64,000 bases of DNA from DATGUN01 sp035301285 (GCA_035301285.1 DATGUN010000012.1:62001-126000), one strand, 5' to 3'; positions 27,550 through 36,510 are shown, numbered from the stretch's first letter. The notes: generated from the letters alone by a model not told the origin. A program made the numbers and translations.

Positions 27550-29022
27550 CTATTGGAACCAGTGAAGTGGTTCAGGTTTTAAATTGGTAAAAATATGTTT
27601 GAGTTCCTGATATTCTTCCAGCCCAGTTGTACCCAGTTCACGCCCGATGCCGGATTGTTTGTAACCTCCCCACGGTGCTTCCGGGAAGTACAGGTTCACA
27701 TCATTGATCCAAACGGTTCCCATCCGCATCTTATTGACACAACGCTCAGCTTTGGCAAGATCGTTCGTAAAGACGCCACCTGAGAGGCCATAGATGGAGT
27801 CGTTCGCCAGTTTTACAGCTTCTTCTTCTGTTGAGAAGGTCTCTACGGTAATGACTGGTCCGAACCCTTCGTTTTGGACAACATCCATATCGGTCGTACA
27901 ACCTGTCAACACAGTCGGTAAATAGAAAAATCCCGATGCTAGCTCTGCATCTTCTGGACACTGGCCGCCTACAGCGACGGTTGCCCCTTCTTTTCGGCCG
28001 CTTTCAACATAGTCGATGACTTTATCTAAATGTTCTTTCGATATGAGCGGCCCCATTTGCGTCGTATCATCAAATCCGTTTCCAAGTTTGATGGAACGGA
28101 CCAATTCAACGAGTCGGTCGATAAATCGATCATGGATGCTCTCTTCCACGATCAGACGTGTACCCGCTGAACAAACCTGTCCAGCATGGAAAAAGACAGC
28201 ATTCATCGCTTGATCCACCGCAGTGTCGAAATCGGCATCCGCAAAAATGATGTTGGGATTTTTTCCGCCGAGTTCAAAAGCAATTTTCTTCATGTTGGAA
28301 GTGGCGTCCTGCATGATCTGTTTTCCTGTTTCAATACCCCCGGTAAAGGAAATGAGATCGACATCTTTATGTTTGGAAAGTTCACTTCCGACCGGGTTGC
28401 CTGGTCCAAGGACAAGGTTGATAACACCCTTTGGAACACCGGCTTCCTCCATCAGTTCGAATACTTTAATGGAAGTCAGTGGCGTTATTTCGCTCGGTTT
28501 CATGATCAGTGTGTTACCTGCGGCAAGCGCCGGTGCCAATTTCCAAGATGCCTGAAGCAATGGATAGTTCCAAGGTGTAATCTGGCCACAGACACCAACG
28601 GGTTCGCGGATGAGCTTACTTGTCGAATTCGGTATGGGTGAATCAATGATTTCACCGCCGTCTTTTCCGGCGATTTCAGCGTAATAACGGAATACGTTTG
28701 CGATGTCTTCCATATCTGTGCGGCTTTCTTCAAGTGTTTTTCCGGTATCAAGCGATTCCAGTTCAGCTAATTCTTCTTTATCCCGTACAATCAATTCAGC
28801 AATCGTATAAAGGACTCTGCTTCTATCGATTGCCGGTAAATGGGGCCAATCACCATGGTCAAAAGCATGGCGTGCCGCTTTTATGGCTTTTTGGGCATCT
28901 GTTTCATCGCTTTCGGTCACGTGTGCAATCACTTCTTGATTAAAAGGATTGATGATGGAACGGACAGCGCCTGAACTTGCTGTTATCCATTGACCATCAA
29001 TGTATTGTTTTCGAATCTCCAT
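27550..29022 (-). CDS. betB: Betaine aldehyde dehydrogenase
   Basis: The 490-residue NAD(P)-dependent aldehyde dehydrogenase converts betaine aldehyde to the osmoprotectant glycine betaine. Motifs: TPWNYPLLQ (about residue 150), the catalytic Glu in FELGGKNPN (about 250), the nucleophile Cys in HAGQVCSAGTR (about 285), and EGFGPV near 383. Start ATG 29022 is 6 bases after GGGAGG; the ATG at 29028 abuts the site. It is the first gene of a betB-betA operon divergent from the HAD-ABC operon. Assignment to betaine aldehyde rests on the betA and gbsR neighbours. Confidence 0.9.
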   Translation of the reverse strand: MEIRKQYIDGQWITASSGAVRSIINPFNQEVIAHVTESDETDAQKAIKAARHAFDHGDWPHLPAIDRSRVLYTIAELIVRDKEELAELESLDTGKTLEESRTDMEDIANVFRYYAEIAGKDGGEIIDSPIPNSTSKLIREPVGVCGQITPWNYPLLQASWKLAPALAAGNTLIMKPSEITPLTSIKVFELMEEAGVPKGVINLVLGPGNPVGSELSKHKDVDLISFTGGIETGKQIMQDATSNMKKIAFELGGKNPNIIFADADFDTAVDQAMNAVFFHAGQVCSAGTRLIVEESIHDRFIDRLVELVRSIKLGNGFDDTTQMGPLISKEHLDKVIDYVESGRKEGATVAVGGQCPEDAELASGFFYLPTVLTGCTTDMDVVQNEGFGPVITVETFSTEEEAVKLANDSIYGLSGGVFTNDLAKAERCVNKMRMGTVWINDVNLYFPEAPWGGYKQSGIGRELGTTGLEEYQELKHIFTNLKPEPLHWFQ

Positions 29023-29417
29023 CGTCATCCTCCCTCTATAATTAACTTTGTTAAATAAATATTTAACGTTCTGAACAAGTATAAACCTATCATGTCATTT
29101 TAAAAATGTCAAAGGGGAAAATGAAAATCCGTATATTTTTTATTCTTTTTTAAAAGACATAATTATGGAAGGCTTTTTTGATACCGATTTATAAACCCGT
29201 TTTTTTCAATTTTGCTGTTGACGTGTTTTGATTATTACGTTAGTCTATTAATTATCGCGTTAACTTTATTAAATTAATTTTTAATATACATTTTTTAGTT
29301 AACAAGGCGCATTTGTTTACTGTGTTGTGAATATGCGGGCTTTAAGGGAGGGAACATACCAGGCTCTTTAACGATGCATAGATTGTAAACAAAATTCAGT
29401 ATGAAAAGAGGGTCAGA
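29023..29417. promoter_or_regulatory. Divergent control region of betBA and the HAD-ABC operon with repeated 25-bp element
   Basis: This AT-rich gene-free stretch carries two direct copies of a 25-base element beginning TTAACTTT, at 29042-29066 and 29260-29284, identical at 22 of 25 positions. One copy is near the betB start and one is 134 bases before the HAD gene. GTTAAC half-sites recur at 29259-29264 and near 29299. They are candidate operator sites for the GbsR-type repressor encoded at 34.3 kb (inference). A TTGACG at 29218 is a possible -35 box. Confidence 0.5.
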
Positions 29418-30170
29418 ATGGTTGAATGCGTAATCAATCATCAAGAAACATATAACATTGACGGCATTCTTTTTGACAAAGATGGAACATTGATTAAATT
29501 CGGTTCATTATGGGTTCGTTGGGCACAGCGATTCGTTGATGCCATTGCATCTAAAACGGATATGAATGTGTCCGGTAAACATGAATTGGCTGAATCGCTT
29601 GGTTTTCATTATACCGATGGAACATGGGATTTACAGGGACCATTATGCATTGGGTCGCCGGATGATTTGATGACAATTGGCGCCATGATACTCTACAAAA
29701 AGGGTTTTCCCTGGAATGAAGCAACCGAAATAGTCGGTGGTGCGTTACAGGAAGTGGATGAAAGTGATGACTGGAAAAAAACGATCGAACCGATTGAAGG
29801 TTTGTTGAACTTATTGAAAAAGGCCGCTGAAAAATCACTGCAGCTTGGTGTCGTTACTTCAGATCATCGTGAAAATGCTTGTAAACATCTTGAACAGCTA
29901 CAAATCGATCACTATTTTAAGAGTATTCTAGGCGATGACATGGTCGAGAGGGGAAAACCCTTCCCAGATATGGTATACATGAGTTGCGAAGAAATGGGTA
30001 TACAGCCCGAACGTGCATTGATAATCGGTGACTCAAACGGTGATATGATTCTGGGGAAGAACAGCAATATGTTGGCAAGCATCGGAATAACATCTGAAAT
30101 AGACAACACAAGTACACATCTCAAAGATGCTGATCATGTTATTGAAGATTATGATTCTATCACGTTATAA
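29418..30170 (+). CDS. HAD-family phosphatase
   Basis: The 250-residue haloacid-dehalogenase-fold hydrolase resembles phosphoglycolate phosphatase-type enzymes. Motif I is FDKDGTLI (nucleophile Asp at about residue 20), motif II is the VVTSDHREN region (Thr/Ser about 141), motif III Lys is GKPFPD (about 178) and motif IV GDSNGDM (about 202). A helical cap lies between motifs I and II. Start ATG 29418 follows AAAAGAGGG. The next gene begins 15 bases after the stop, so it is the first gene of a four-gene operon with an ABC importer. A phosphatase tied to an importer and to betBA suggests removal of phosphate from an imported choline ester such as phosphocholine (inference); phosphonate use is an alternative. 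Confidence 0.82.
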   Translation: MVECVINHQETYNIDGILFDKDGTLIKFGSLWVRWAQRFVDAIASKTDMNVSGKHELAESLGFHYTDGTWDLQGPLCIGSPDDLMTIGAMILYKKGFPWNEATEIVGGALQEVDESDDWKKTIEPIEGLLNLLKKAAEKSLQLGVVTSDHRENACKHLEQLQIDHYFKSILGDDMVERGKPFPDMVYMSCEEMGIQPERALIIGDSNGDMILGKNSNMLASIGITSEIDNTSTHLKDADHVIEDYDSITL

Positions 30171-30185
30171 AAAGGAGTTTGAAAA

Positions 30186-31184
30186 ATGAAGAAGCTATTG
30201 ACGTTTTCGCTTATTTTTATGGGAATGATATTAGCTGCTTGCGGCAGCGATGATAAAGCAAGTTCGGATTCAAAGGAAATCGAAGTCTATACACATAATG
30301 ATTCTGAGGAAATGCAGGACTTGGTTGCAGACATGGAAGAAGAGACAGGCATCAAGGCAAATGTATTGCGCCTTTCCAGCGGTGAGGGATGGAGCCGGAT
30401 TGATTCCGAAGCACCGGATTTTGGCGCGGACATGCAATGGGGAATGTTACATAGTATTGCATTGAAGGCAGAAAAGGAAGATTATCTCGAACCGTACGAC
30501 TCCCCTGAATGGGAGGATGTCCCTGATGAGTTTAAAGATGAAGACGGTAAATGGTATGGATGGTCATATTGGTTTAATCTGATAACCGTCAATGAGGAAG
30601 TGATGGAAGAAAAAGGCCTTGACACACCTGAGTCATGGGAAGATCTGGCAGATCCTCAATATAAAGGTGAAATTGTCCTTCCGGATCCAGGTACATCTGG
30701 TACGGCCTATTTATTCGTTTCCACGATCATCCAAATTATGGGTGAAGATGACGCATGGGATTATTTTGAAGACTTGAATGAAAATGTGGCCCAGTATGCA
30801 AAATCGGGAGATGCTCCTGCACAGATGGTTTCACAAGGTGAGTATGCCGTTGGTATTACATGGGATCAAGCTGTCTTCAATCGTATCGATGAAGGCTATC
30901 CACTTCAGGCTATCTACCCTTCAGAGGGAATCGGTTATGATCTGGACGTTATTTGGATGTTCAAAGATACAGATAACCGTGAGGCCGTTGAAGAAGTCAT
31001 CGATTATATCGGATCGAAAAAAGGAATGGAAAGCTCTGCAGAACATCGTTCAATGGTAACGAAATCAAATATTGAAGGTACAGATGACGAAGTAGAGGAT
31101 TACCTGATTGATTACGATGCTGTTTGGGCAGAGGAAAACCAAGATCGTATCATGGAAGAATGGCGCGATCGATTCTCTGATTGA
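30186..31184 (+). CDS. ABC transporter substrate-binding lipoprotein (iron/polyamine-like class)
   Basis: The 332-residue lipoprotein (lipobox LAAC at residues 16-19, then an acidic tether) has the family-1/iron(III)-type binding fold, also used for spermidine, thiamine and 2-aminoethylphosphonate. Blocks typical of the class are WEDLADPQYKGEIVLPDPGTS (about 155-175) and the C-terminal EVIDYIGSKKG. Several Trp residues (GWSRI, MQWGML, WYGWSYW, ITWDQ) could form an aromatic pocket for a cationic ligand (inference). Start ATG 30186 follows AAAAGGAG. It is followed directly by its fused permease and ATPase genes. The ligand is not known. Confidence 0.83.
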   Translation: MKKLLTFSLIFMGMILAACGSDDKASSDSKEIEVYTHNDSEEMQDLVADMEEETGIKANVLRLSSGEGWSRIDSEAPDFGADMQWGMLHSIALKAEKEDYLEPYDSPEWEDVPDEFKDEDGKWYGWSYWFNLITVNEEVMEEKGLDTPESWEDLADPQYKGEIVLPDPGTSGTAYLFVSTIIQIMGEDDAWDYFEDLNENVAQYAKSGDAPAQMVSQGEYAVGITWDQAVFNRIDEGYPLQAIYPSEGIGYDLDVIWMFKDTDNREAVEEVIDYIGSKKGMESSAEHRSMVTKSNIEGTDDEVEDYLIDYDAVWAEENQDRIMEEWRDRFSD

Positions 31185-31198
31185 GGAGGTGCATCACA

Positions 31199-32881
31199 TT
31201 GGAAGCTGTACAGAACACAAAGGTTGGCTCAAAGCCGTCTCCGGGTATATGGAGGCGGTTCTGGTCTGAGCCATGGTTCGCTGTTTTAACGATCATTTTA
31301 GCATTATCTATTTTATTATTTATTGTTGCACCCGTTTTTGCGGTGTTGTTAAAAAGTTTTGGAATCGGAAGTGGAACACTGACACTTGATTACTATGTCA
31401 CCTTTTTCCAAAAATCATATTATCTCAAAGCATTTTTCAATAGTGTAGCATCTTCACTGATTACAACAATTGTAATCGTCTTTTTGAGTGTTGCACTATC
31501 CCTGTACGTGACCCGATCGAATGGTTTTCTTGCAAAGTCTTATAAAGGAATAGCATTGTTGCCATTGGTTGCCCCTCCGTTCATTTTCTCATTGGCGTTG
31601 ATTATTTTATTTGGCAGAAATGGTGTCGCTACAGAGTTTCTTGGCGGGTTACTGGGTTCTGATTTCAGTATTTATGGTTTTTGGGGTGTTGTCACTGCCC
31701 AAATCATCGGTTATTTTCCGATAGGTTACATGTTGATTGAGAGCACCTTTCGGAGTATGAACAGTAACCTGGAATATGCCGCACAAGATTTAGGTGCCAA
31801 TCAATGGAAAACCTTAGGCGGAATCACTATACCACTCGCAAGGTCAGGTATCATCAAGGGTGGTTTACTTGTTTTTGTCATGGCTTTGGCCGATTTCTCG
31901 AATCCGCTGATCATTGGAGGCGGTGAAAACTTCCTGGCTTCAGAAACATATTTGTTGGTAGTCGGTCAGCAAAATATGGAACAGGCTGCAGTATTGGGAG
32001 TGTTCCTGATTATTCCAAGTCTGCTTGTCTTTATTTTTCAAACATACATTTTAAAGGACACGAGCCTTGGAACAATCAGTGGTGAGTCAGGGGGAGCCAA
32101 GGCCCCGCTTTCCAAACCGGTCAAAGCATTGGTCGGTACCATCAGTACGATTTTTTCCGCTTTTATTCTGCTGATGTTTATCATGGTCGTATTAGGGGCT
32201 TTTGTTAAAATCATCGGTATCAATAACACATTTACATTGGATCACTTCAATAATTCCACAGGTTGGGATTCTCTGTATAACAGTCTGTTTGTCTCCCTTG
32301 TCAGTGCCGTTTTGGCTGCTGGACTTGGAATATTGCAAGGATTTCTTTTTGCAAGGAAAGTGATTCCAGGCAAACGTATGCTTGAGTTTTTGACATTGTT
32401 CGGTCTGGCCGTACCAGGTACGGTTATGGGTATCGGTTATGTCCTTGTATTTAATGGATCGCCTTTCTTTTTAACTGGTACCGTAGCATTGTTGGTGCTG
32501 AATATGACATTCCGAAAAATCGGAGTTGGACTTGAAGCGGCCATCAGTAAAATGCACCAGGTGGATGAAGCTTTGGAAGAAGCTTCAAATGACCTGGGGG
32601 CTGGCCCGTATAAGACATTTGCGAAGATCAACCTTCCATTGTTGATACCTGAATTCGTTGCCGGCTTTGTCTATGCATTCATGACAGCAATGGTTTCCAT
32701 CAGTGCTGTGGTCTTCCTGATTTCGCCAGGAAATAATCTGGTTGCCATTTATATCTTGAACCTTGCTGAACAAGGGAAGGTCGGATTAGCTTCAGCTATG
32801 TCGTTCATCATGATCGCCATCGTGCTGACATGCCTTGGCTTGTTGAAATTCATCGAAAAAAGGACAGGAGTCCGTGTTTAA
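31199..32881 (+). CDS. ABC transporter permease, two fused permease domains
   Basis: The 560-residue membrane protein holds two binding-protein-dependent permease domains in one chain, as in FbpB/ThiP/AfuB. Each half has about six helices and its own EAA loop: ...EYAAQDLGANQWKT (about residue 195) and ...EEASNDLGAGPYKT (about 460). The start is TTG 31199, 7 bases after GGAGGTG; the in-frame TTG at 31181 contains the ribosome site. It overlaps no gene but begins 14 bases behind the binding-protein stop. It supplies the channel for the importer. Confidence 0.88.
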   Translation: MEAVQNTKVGSKPSPGIWRRFWSEPWFAVLTIILALSILLFIVAPVFAVLLKSFGIGSGTLTLDYYVTFFQKSYYLKAFFNSVASSLITTIVIVFLSVALSLYVTRSNGFLAKSYKGIALLPLVAPPFIFSLALIILFGRNGVATEFLGGLLGSDFSIYGFWGVVTAQIIGYFPIGYMLIESTFRSMNSNLEYAAQDLGANQWKTLGGITIPLARSGIIKGGLLVFVMALADFSNPLIIGGGENFLASETYLLVVGQQNMEQAAVLGVFLIIPSLLVFIFQTYILKDTSLGTISGESGGAKAPLSKPVKALVGTISTIFSAFILLMFIMVVLGAFVKIIGINNTFTLDHFNNSTGWDSLYNSLFVSLVSAVLAAGLGILQGFLFARKVIPGKRMLEFLTLFGLAVPGTVMGIGYVLVFNGSPFFLTGTVALLVLNMTFRKIGVGLEAAISKMHQVDEALEEASNDLGAGPYKTFAKINLPLLIPEFVAGFVYAFMTAMVSISAVVFLISPGNNLVAIYILNLAEQGKVGLASAMSFIMIAIVLTCLGLLKFIEKRTGVRV

Positions 32882-32920
32882 TTTGTGTAAGACGCGTCAT
32901 ACTGGGAAGGAGAGGTTCAG

Positions 32921-33976
32921 ATGACAAATGACTATTTTCTTGAACTAAAAAACTTATATAAGTATTTTGACGATGTCAAAGCTGTGGATAATATGTCCAT
33001 ATCCATCAAAAAAGGAGAACTCGTATCCTTTATAGGACCGAGTGGCTGCGGGAAAACAACCCTATTACGCACGATTGGCGGTTTCCATCATCAGGATTCC
33101 GGTGATGTCATATTGGACGGGGAAACAATCAATGATCTACCTCCGGAAAAGCGATCGACCGGAATGGTTTTTCAAAATTACGCATTGTTTCCACATATGA
33201 CGGTTTATAAAAATGTAGCTTATGGATTGAAACAGCATAAAAGAAAGAAAAATCGCCATGAAAAGATTATGAATGCATTAAAGCAGGTTGAATTGGGAGA
33301 TTATGCTGAACGAAAACCTTATGAGTTGAGTGGAGGACAGCAGCAACGTGTAGCGATTGCACGTTGTCTGGTCCTTGAACCTAAAGTTCTGTTACTCGAT
33401 GAACCTTTATCAAACCTGGACGCTAATCTGCGTCTTGTGTTACGTGAAGAAATACGTAAAATCAAAGATAAACTTGATTTGACTGTTATCTTTGTGACAC
33501 ATGACCAAGAAGAAGCCATCAGTATCTCTGATCGTATTGCTGTTCTGAACAAGGGAACCATCCAACAACTTGATAGCCCGAGTAATATTTATCGCTATCC
33601 AGAGAACCAATTCGTTTCAACATTTGTTGGTAATTCCAACTTTTTGACGGGCAAGGTGAGTTCTGAAAACGGGACGCCAATGTTTGATACAGGAACCATA
33701 TCATTTCAAGTGAATGATGCATTGGGAGCTGAAACAGGTAAAAAAACGACTGTTTTAGTTCGCCCGGAGCAAATTGAATTGAATGATTCAAGTTCCACAA
33801 AAGGGTCTCTTTCAAGAGTTGTCTATAATGGTAACTTCCTGAGATACTTCATCCAAGTCGGTGAACAAGAATTGATGGTTGATGAATTTAATCCCAGTGA
33901 CACCACAAGGTATCAGGAAGGTGACTTGATAGGGATTGATTTACCGAAAAATCCGCATGTAATCCATGACGCCTAA
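32921..33976 (+). CDS. ABC transporter ATPase (PotA/FbpC-type)
   Basis: The 351-residue ATPase powers the importer encoded upstream. Walker A GPSGCGKTT (about residue 38), Q-loop MVFQNYALFPHM, signature LSGGQQQRVAIARC (about 136), Walker B VLLLDEPLSNLD (about 156) and H-loop VTHDQEEA are all intact; the C-terminal 110 residues are a TOBE regulatory domain. Start ATG 32921 follows GGAAGGAGAGG. It ends the four-gene HAD-ABC operon. Confidence 0.9.
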   Translation: MTNDYFLELKNLYKYFDDVKAVDNMSISIKKGELVSFIGPSGCGKTTLLRTIGGFHHQDSGDVILDGETINDLPPEKRSTGMVFQNYALFPHMTVYKNVAYGLKQHKRKKNRHEKIMNALKQVELGDYAERKPYELSGGQQQRVAIARCLVLEPKVLLLDEPLSNLDANLRLVLREEIRKIKDKLDLTVIFVTHDQEEAISISDRIAVLNKGTIQQLDSPSNIYRYPENQFVSTFVGNSNFLTGKVSSENGTPMFDTGTISFQVNDALGAETGKKTTVLVRPEQIELNDSSSTKGSLSRVVYNGNFLRYFIQVGEQELMVDEFNPSDTTRYQEGDLIGIDLPKNPHVIHDA

Positions 33977-34234
33977 CAGATTTTCGGTAGGGAATGTGGA
34001 ATATGTCTGTGTTGAGCATCCATGTTATCTAATATGAGACATTCGGTGGTGACCAATGAGAGCAGTCCCTTTAAATGCAGCTATAAAATATATTTAAAGG
34101 GCATCTATTCCTTTGTTTAACATTGTTCATGATTAAGAAGCTGGAATGATGGGAAATACAAAAATGAAAGATCTTTGAAAATATCGAGCTTAATCAAGTT
34201 GAGCATTTTGGGCTTTAAAGTAATTTCATGAAAA
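33977..34234 (+). other. Gene-free stretch with inverted repeat before gbsR
   Basis: CCCTTTAAAT (34067-34076) and ATTTAAAGGG (34092-34101) form a perfect 10-bp stem about 90 bases behind the ATPase stop, without a strong T-run. It may terminate the ABC operon. Nothing else is recognised. Confidence 0.45.
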
Positions 34235-34272
34235 TTGACAATACAAAAGGAACGTTTTATGTTAAAGTAAAA
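34235..34272 (+). promoter_or_regulatory. gbsR promoter with overlapping operator-like repeat
   Basis: TTGACA (34235-34240), a 17-base spacer and TATGTT (34258-34263) form a sigma-A-type promoter. The symmetrical TTTTA-N8-TAAAA (34255-34272) covers the -10 box, a suitable place for autoregulation. Confidence 0.55.
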
Positions 34273-34305
34273 TGCATATAGTAAAATTTAGATGTGGTGA
34301 TGCAG

Positions 34306-34860
34306 ATGAAGGATAAAGATCATGCAGCAAAAGAAAAAATAGAATCAGCAAAAGAACAAGTCGTTGATGCCATCGCCGAAACGATGGATTTGTATTCAGT
34401 GACCCCTGCAGCGGGCAGGTTATATGCCACGATGCAATTCGAAGATCAGATGAATCTCGACGAAATGCGGGAAGAGCTGGGCATGAGTAAACCAAGCATG
34501 AGTACAAGCGTCCGTAAATTGCAGGAAATCGATATGGTCAAAAAGAAATTCCAACGCGGCTCCCGGAAACATACATATGTCGCTGAAAAGAATTATTTCA
34601 ATACATTCACTTCATATTTTTGTCATATGTGGGACCGTGAGGCCAAAATGAATCTGACAGCCATTCAGGAGGCTGAGTTTGAATTGGATCAGCTGTTTGA
34701 GGATGAAGAGGTTTCGGAAGAGATGTTGCAAGAGGCTCGCAAAGTGTACCATCAAATTGAGGACTCCAAAGTATATTATCGTTGGTTGGAACGTTTGGTG
34801 GCCAGTGTCCGTTCCCAGGAAATATTCAAGCTCGTACCCAAAAATCCGAAAAGTGACTGA
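34306..34860 (+). CDS. gbsR: GbsR-family (MarR-like) choline-responsive repressor
   Basis: The 184-residue winged-helix regulator resembles B. subtilis GbsR, which represses glycine betaine synthesis and choline uptake genes and is relieved by choline. The helix-turn-helix lies at about residues 55-80 (MREELGMSKPSMSTSVRKLQ), followed by a charged wing (QRGSRKHTY) and a helical C-terminal half with EAEFELDQLF and the aromatic YYRWLERL stretch. Starts at GTG 34294, ATG 34300 and ATG 34306 are all possible; ATG 34306 is best spaced from GGTGA. It probably controls betBA and the divergent HAD-ABC operon. Confidence 0.85.
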   Translation: MKDKDHAAKEKIESAKEQVVDAIAETMDLYSVTPAAGRLYATMQFEDQMNLDEMREELGMSKPSMSTSVRKLQEIDMVKKKFQRGSRKHTYVAEKNYFNTFTSYFCHMWDREAKMNLTAIQEAEFELDQLFEDEEVSEEMLQEARKVYHQIEDSKVYYRWLERLVASVRSQEIFKLVPKNPKSD

Positions 34861-34909
34861 CAGATATCAGTCTAATCGTTGTTATTCAGGGCTTTATTCA
34901 GATGAAAAA

Positions 34910-34959
34910 AATAACCCTTTCAGGAGTCGAATGCGTGAATGGCTGCTAAAAGGGTTATT
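34910..34959. terminator. Bidirectional terminator between gbsR and the sirtuin gene
   Basis: AATAACCCTTT (34910-34920) pairs perfectly with AAAGGGTTATT (34949-34959), loop 28 bases. An A-run before it gives a T-run on the minus strand, and TATT follows on the plus strand. Confidence 0.65.
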
Positions 34960-34997
34960 ATATTGTCTGTGGATCATTTTTGCGATTCACCATTGCA

Positions 34998-35111
34998 TTA
35001 TTTGATCAATAATTGCTGAACTTCGGGTGTGAGCATGCGTGAATTCTCTAGAAAATAATGAATATGTCTGAACACTCCCGAAGAATATGGCACACTTTGT
35101 TTATGTCTCAT
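34998..35111 (-). CDS. Small 37-residue ORF overlapping the sirtuin stop
   Basis: The reading frame starts at an ATG that overlaps the sirtuin stop codon region (ATGAGACATAA), the layout seen in translationally coupled genes, and ends 38 bases before the shared terminator. The basic peptide starts MRHKQSVPYSSG and ends with a helical-looking TPEVQQLLIK tail. No family is recognised. It could equally be a frameshifted extension of an ancestral longer sirtuin C-terminus. Confidence that it is translated is low. Confidence 0.3.
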   Translation of the reverse strand: MRHKQSVPYSSGVFRHIHYFLENSRMLTPEVQQLLIK

Positions 35112-35832
35112 TGAATAAGTGTTCATGAACACCAGTGAGCACTTCTCCAATACGTTTATCCTGAATGATATGATCCGCATAATCATCAAATGGCGTTGCT
35201 TCGCGGTTGACGATAATAATGTGTGCGCCATTTTGCTTGGCATGGGCAGGGAACGTGTTGGCGGGAGTGACATTCAGGGAGGATCCGAGTACGATGAACA
35301 AGTCAGCTTTCATGGTTTCGTCATCCGCACGGTAAAACGTCTCAGTTGGGAGTGTCTCGCCAAATAGAACAATTCCAGGACGGATGATCCCGCCGCACAC
35401 ATGACAAGTGGACTTCCCATCCAAAAATGCTTGCCGATCATATTCCTTATGGCAATCATGACAATAAAACTTCCGGAATGTACCGTGCAATTCCATGACA
35501 TTTTGGCTTCCCGCATCATGATGAAATCCATCAACATTTTGTGTAATAATGCCACTGATGATTCCTTTATGTTCCCATTCAGCTAAGATTCGGTGTCCCT
35601 TGTGTGGGGTATAATCAGTAACGGCTTGCAGACGCGCACGATAAAAATCAATAAATTCTTCGGTATTATGTTTTAAGGCATCGAGATTGGCCAATTCATC
35701 CGGATTGAATTGAGTCCAGAGTCCACGATTTGGTGAGCGAAAATCAGGCAATCCACTTTCAGTTGACATGCCTGCACCAGTGAATACAATAACATGTTTG
35801 GCCTGTTGAAGCATCTCAGCAATTTGTCTCAT
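35101..35832 (-). CDS. cobB: NAD-dependent protein deacylase (sirtuin)
   Basis: The 243-residue sirtuin removes acetyl or other acyl groups from lysines with NAD; its size matches B. subtilis SrtN. NAD-binding motifs are FTGAGMSTESGLPDFRS (about residue 19) and TQNVDGFHH (about 104) with the catalytic His in LHGT (about 120). Two CxxC pairs (CHDC, about 129, and CHVC, about 152) bind structural zinc, and GSSLNVTP follows near 190. Start ATG 35832 is 7 bases after GGAGGG; an upstream in-frame ATG at 35913 precedes this site. Monocistronic, or coupled to the small ORF at its end. Confidence 0.92.
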   Translation of the reverse strand: MRQIAEMLQQAKHVIVFTGAGMSTESGLPDFRSPNRGLWTQFNPDELANLDALKHNTEEFIDFYRARLQAVTDYTPHKGHRILAEWEHKGIISGIITQNVDGFHHDAGSQNVMELHGTFRKFYCHDCHKEYDRQAFLDGKSTCHVCGGIIRPGIVLFGETLPTETFYRADDETMKADLFIVLGSSLNVTPANTFPAHAKQNGAHIIIVNREATPFDDYADHIIQDKRIGEVLTGVHEHLFNET

Positions 35833-36100
35833 ATGGAAACCCTCCTCTATCCAGATTGTATCCCATTTTGGTTTATGGTCAAACGAAAAATGATTGATCA
35901 CATAGACGGGCAAGCTCCTTTACATTCAGTCATGAAAGGCCCAGAATTTAAATGACAGATTAAATGTGATTTGTGAAACCGAGTTCGCTTAAAGTAACTT
36001 AAATAACAGAAAGTGTGATTTAAATTACTACGATTGCCCGATGTTTGTTGTTATAATGGAAACAGGACATTGACCACAACGACAAAGAAGGTGAAGGTAA

Positions 36101-36499
36101 ATGGCTAAACTCGAAACAATCTATGAGTCAATTGGTGGACAGCCAGTTGTCGACCGCATTATCGACTCTTTATATAAGCATATAGGAAGTAATGATATAT
36201 TGCTTCCGATTTTTCCGGATGACCTTCAAGAATCAGCGCGGAAACAGCGCTTGTTCTTGACCCAATTTTTTGGTGGTCCACCTCTTTATGCCCAGGAAAT
36301 CGGACGCCCGATGTTGCCATACAGACATCAGCCTTTTGAAATTACCCCGTCTCGCCGTGATGCGTGGCTTGAGTGCATGTTCAAGGCACTTACAGAAGCT
36401 GGGGTTGAAGAACCACATTTTTCGGATATCATGGGCCGGTTGATGATACCCGCACACAACATTGTGAATACACCGGAAACCGCCAGTGAAAAAGGGTGA
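36101..36499 (+). CDS. glbO: Truncated hemoglobin, group II
   Basis: The 132-residue 2-on-2 globin resembles B. subtilis YjbI and mycobacterial GlbO, haem proteins implicated in oxygen, nitric oxide or peroxide chemistry. Marks are the N-terminal YESIGGQPVVDRIIDSLY helix, the conserved QFFGGPPLY segment (about residues 52-60), the proximal His in MLPYRHQPFEI (about 76) and the WLECMFKAL helix with the G8 Trp typical of group II. Start ATG 36101 follows GAAGGTGAAGG. A TATAAT at 36052 is a likely -10 box. It is monocistronic here, not next to yjbH as in B. subtilis. Confidence 0.9.
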   Translation: MAKLETIYESIGGQPVVDRIIDSLYKHIGSNDILLPIFPDDLQESARKQRLFLTQFFGGPPLYAQEIGRPMLPYRHQPFEITPSRRDAWLECMFKALTEAGVEEPHFSDIMGRLMIPAHNIVNTPETASEKG

Positions 36500-36510
36500 C
36501 CGAAAATGAC

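Noticed and set aside
29418..33976. Phosphonate (aminoethylphosphonate) operon
   Set aside because: The HAD protein does not look like PhnX and no PhnW transaminase is present; kept only as an alternative to the choline-ester hypothesis.
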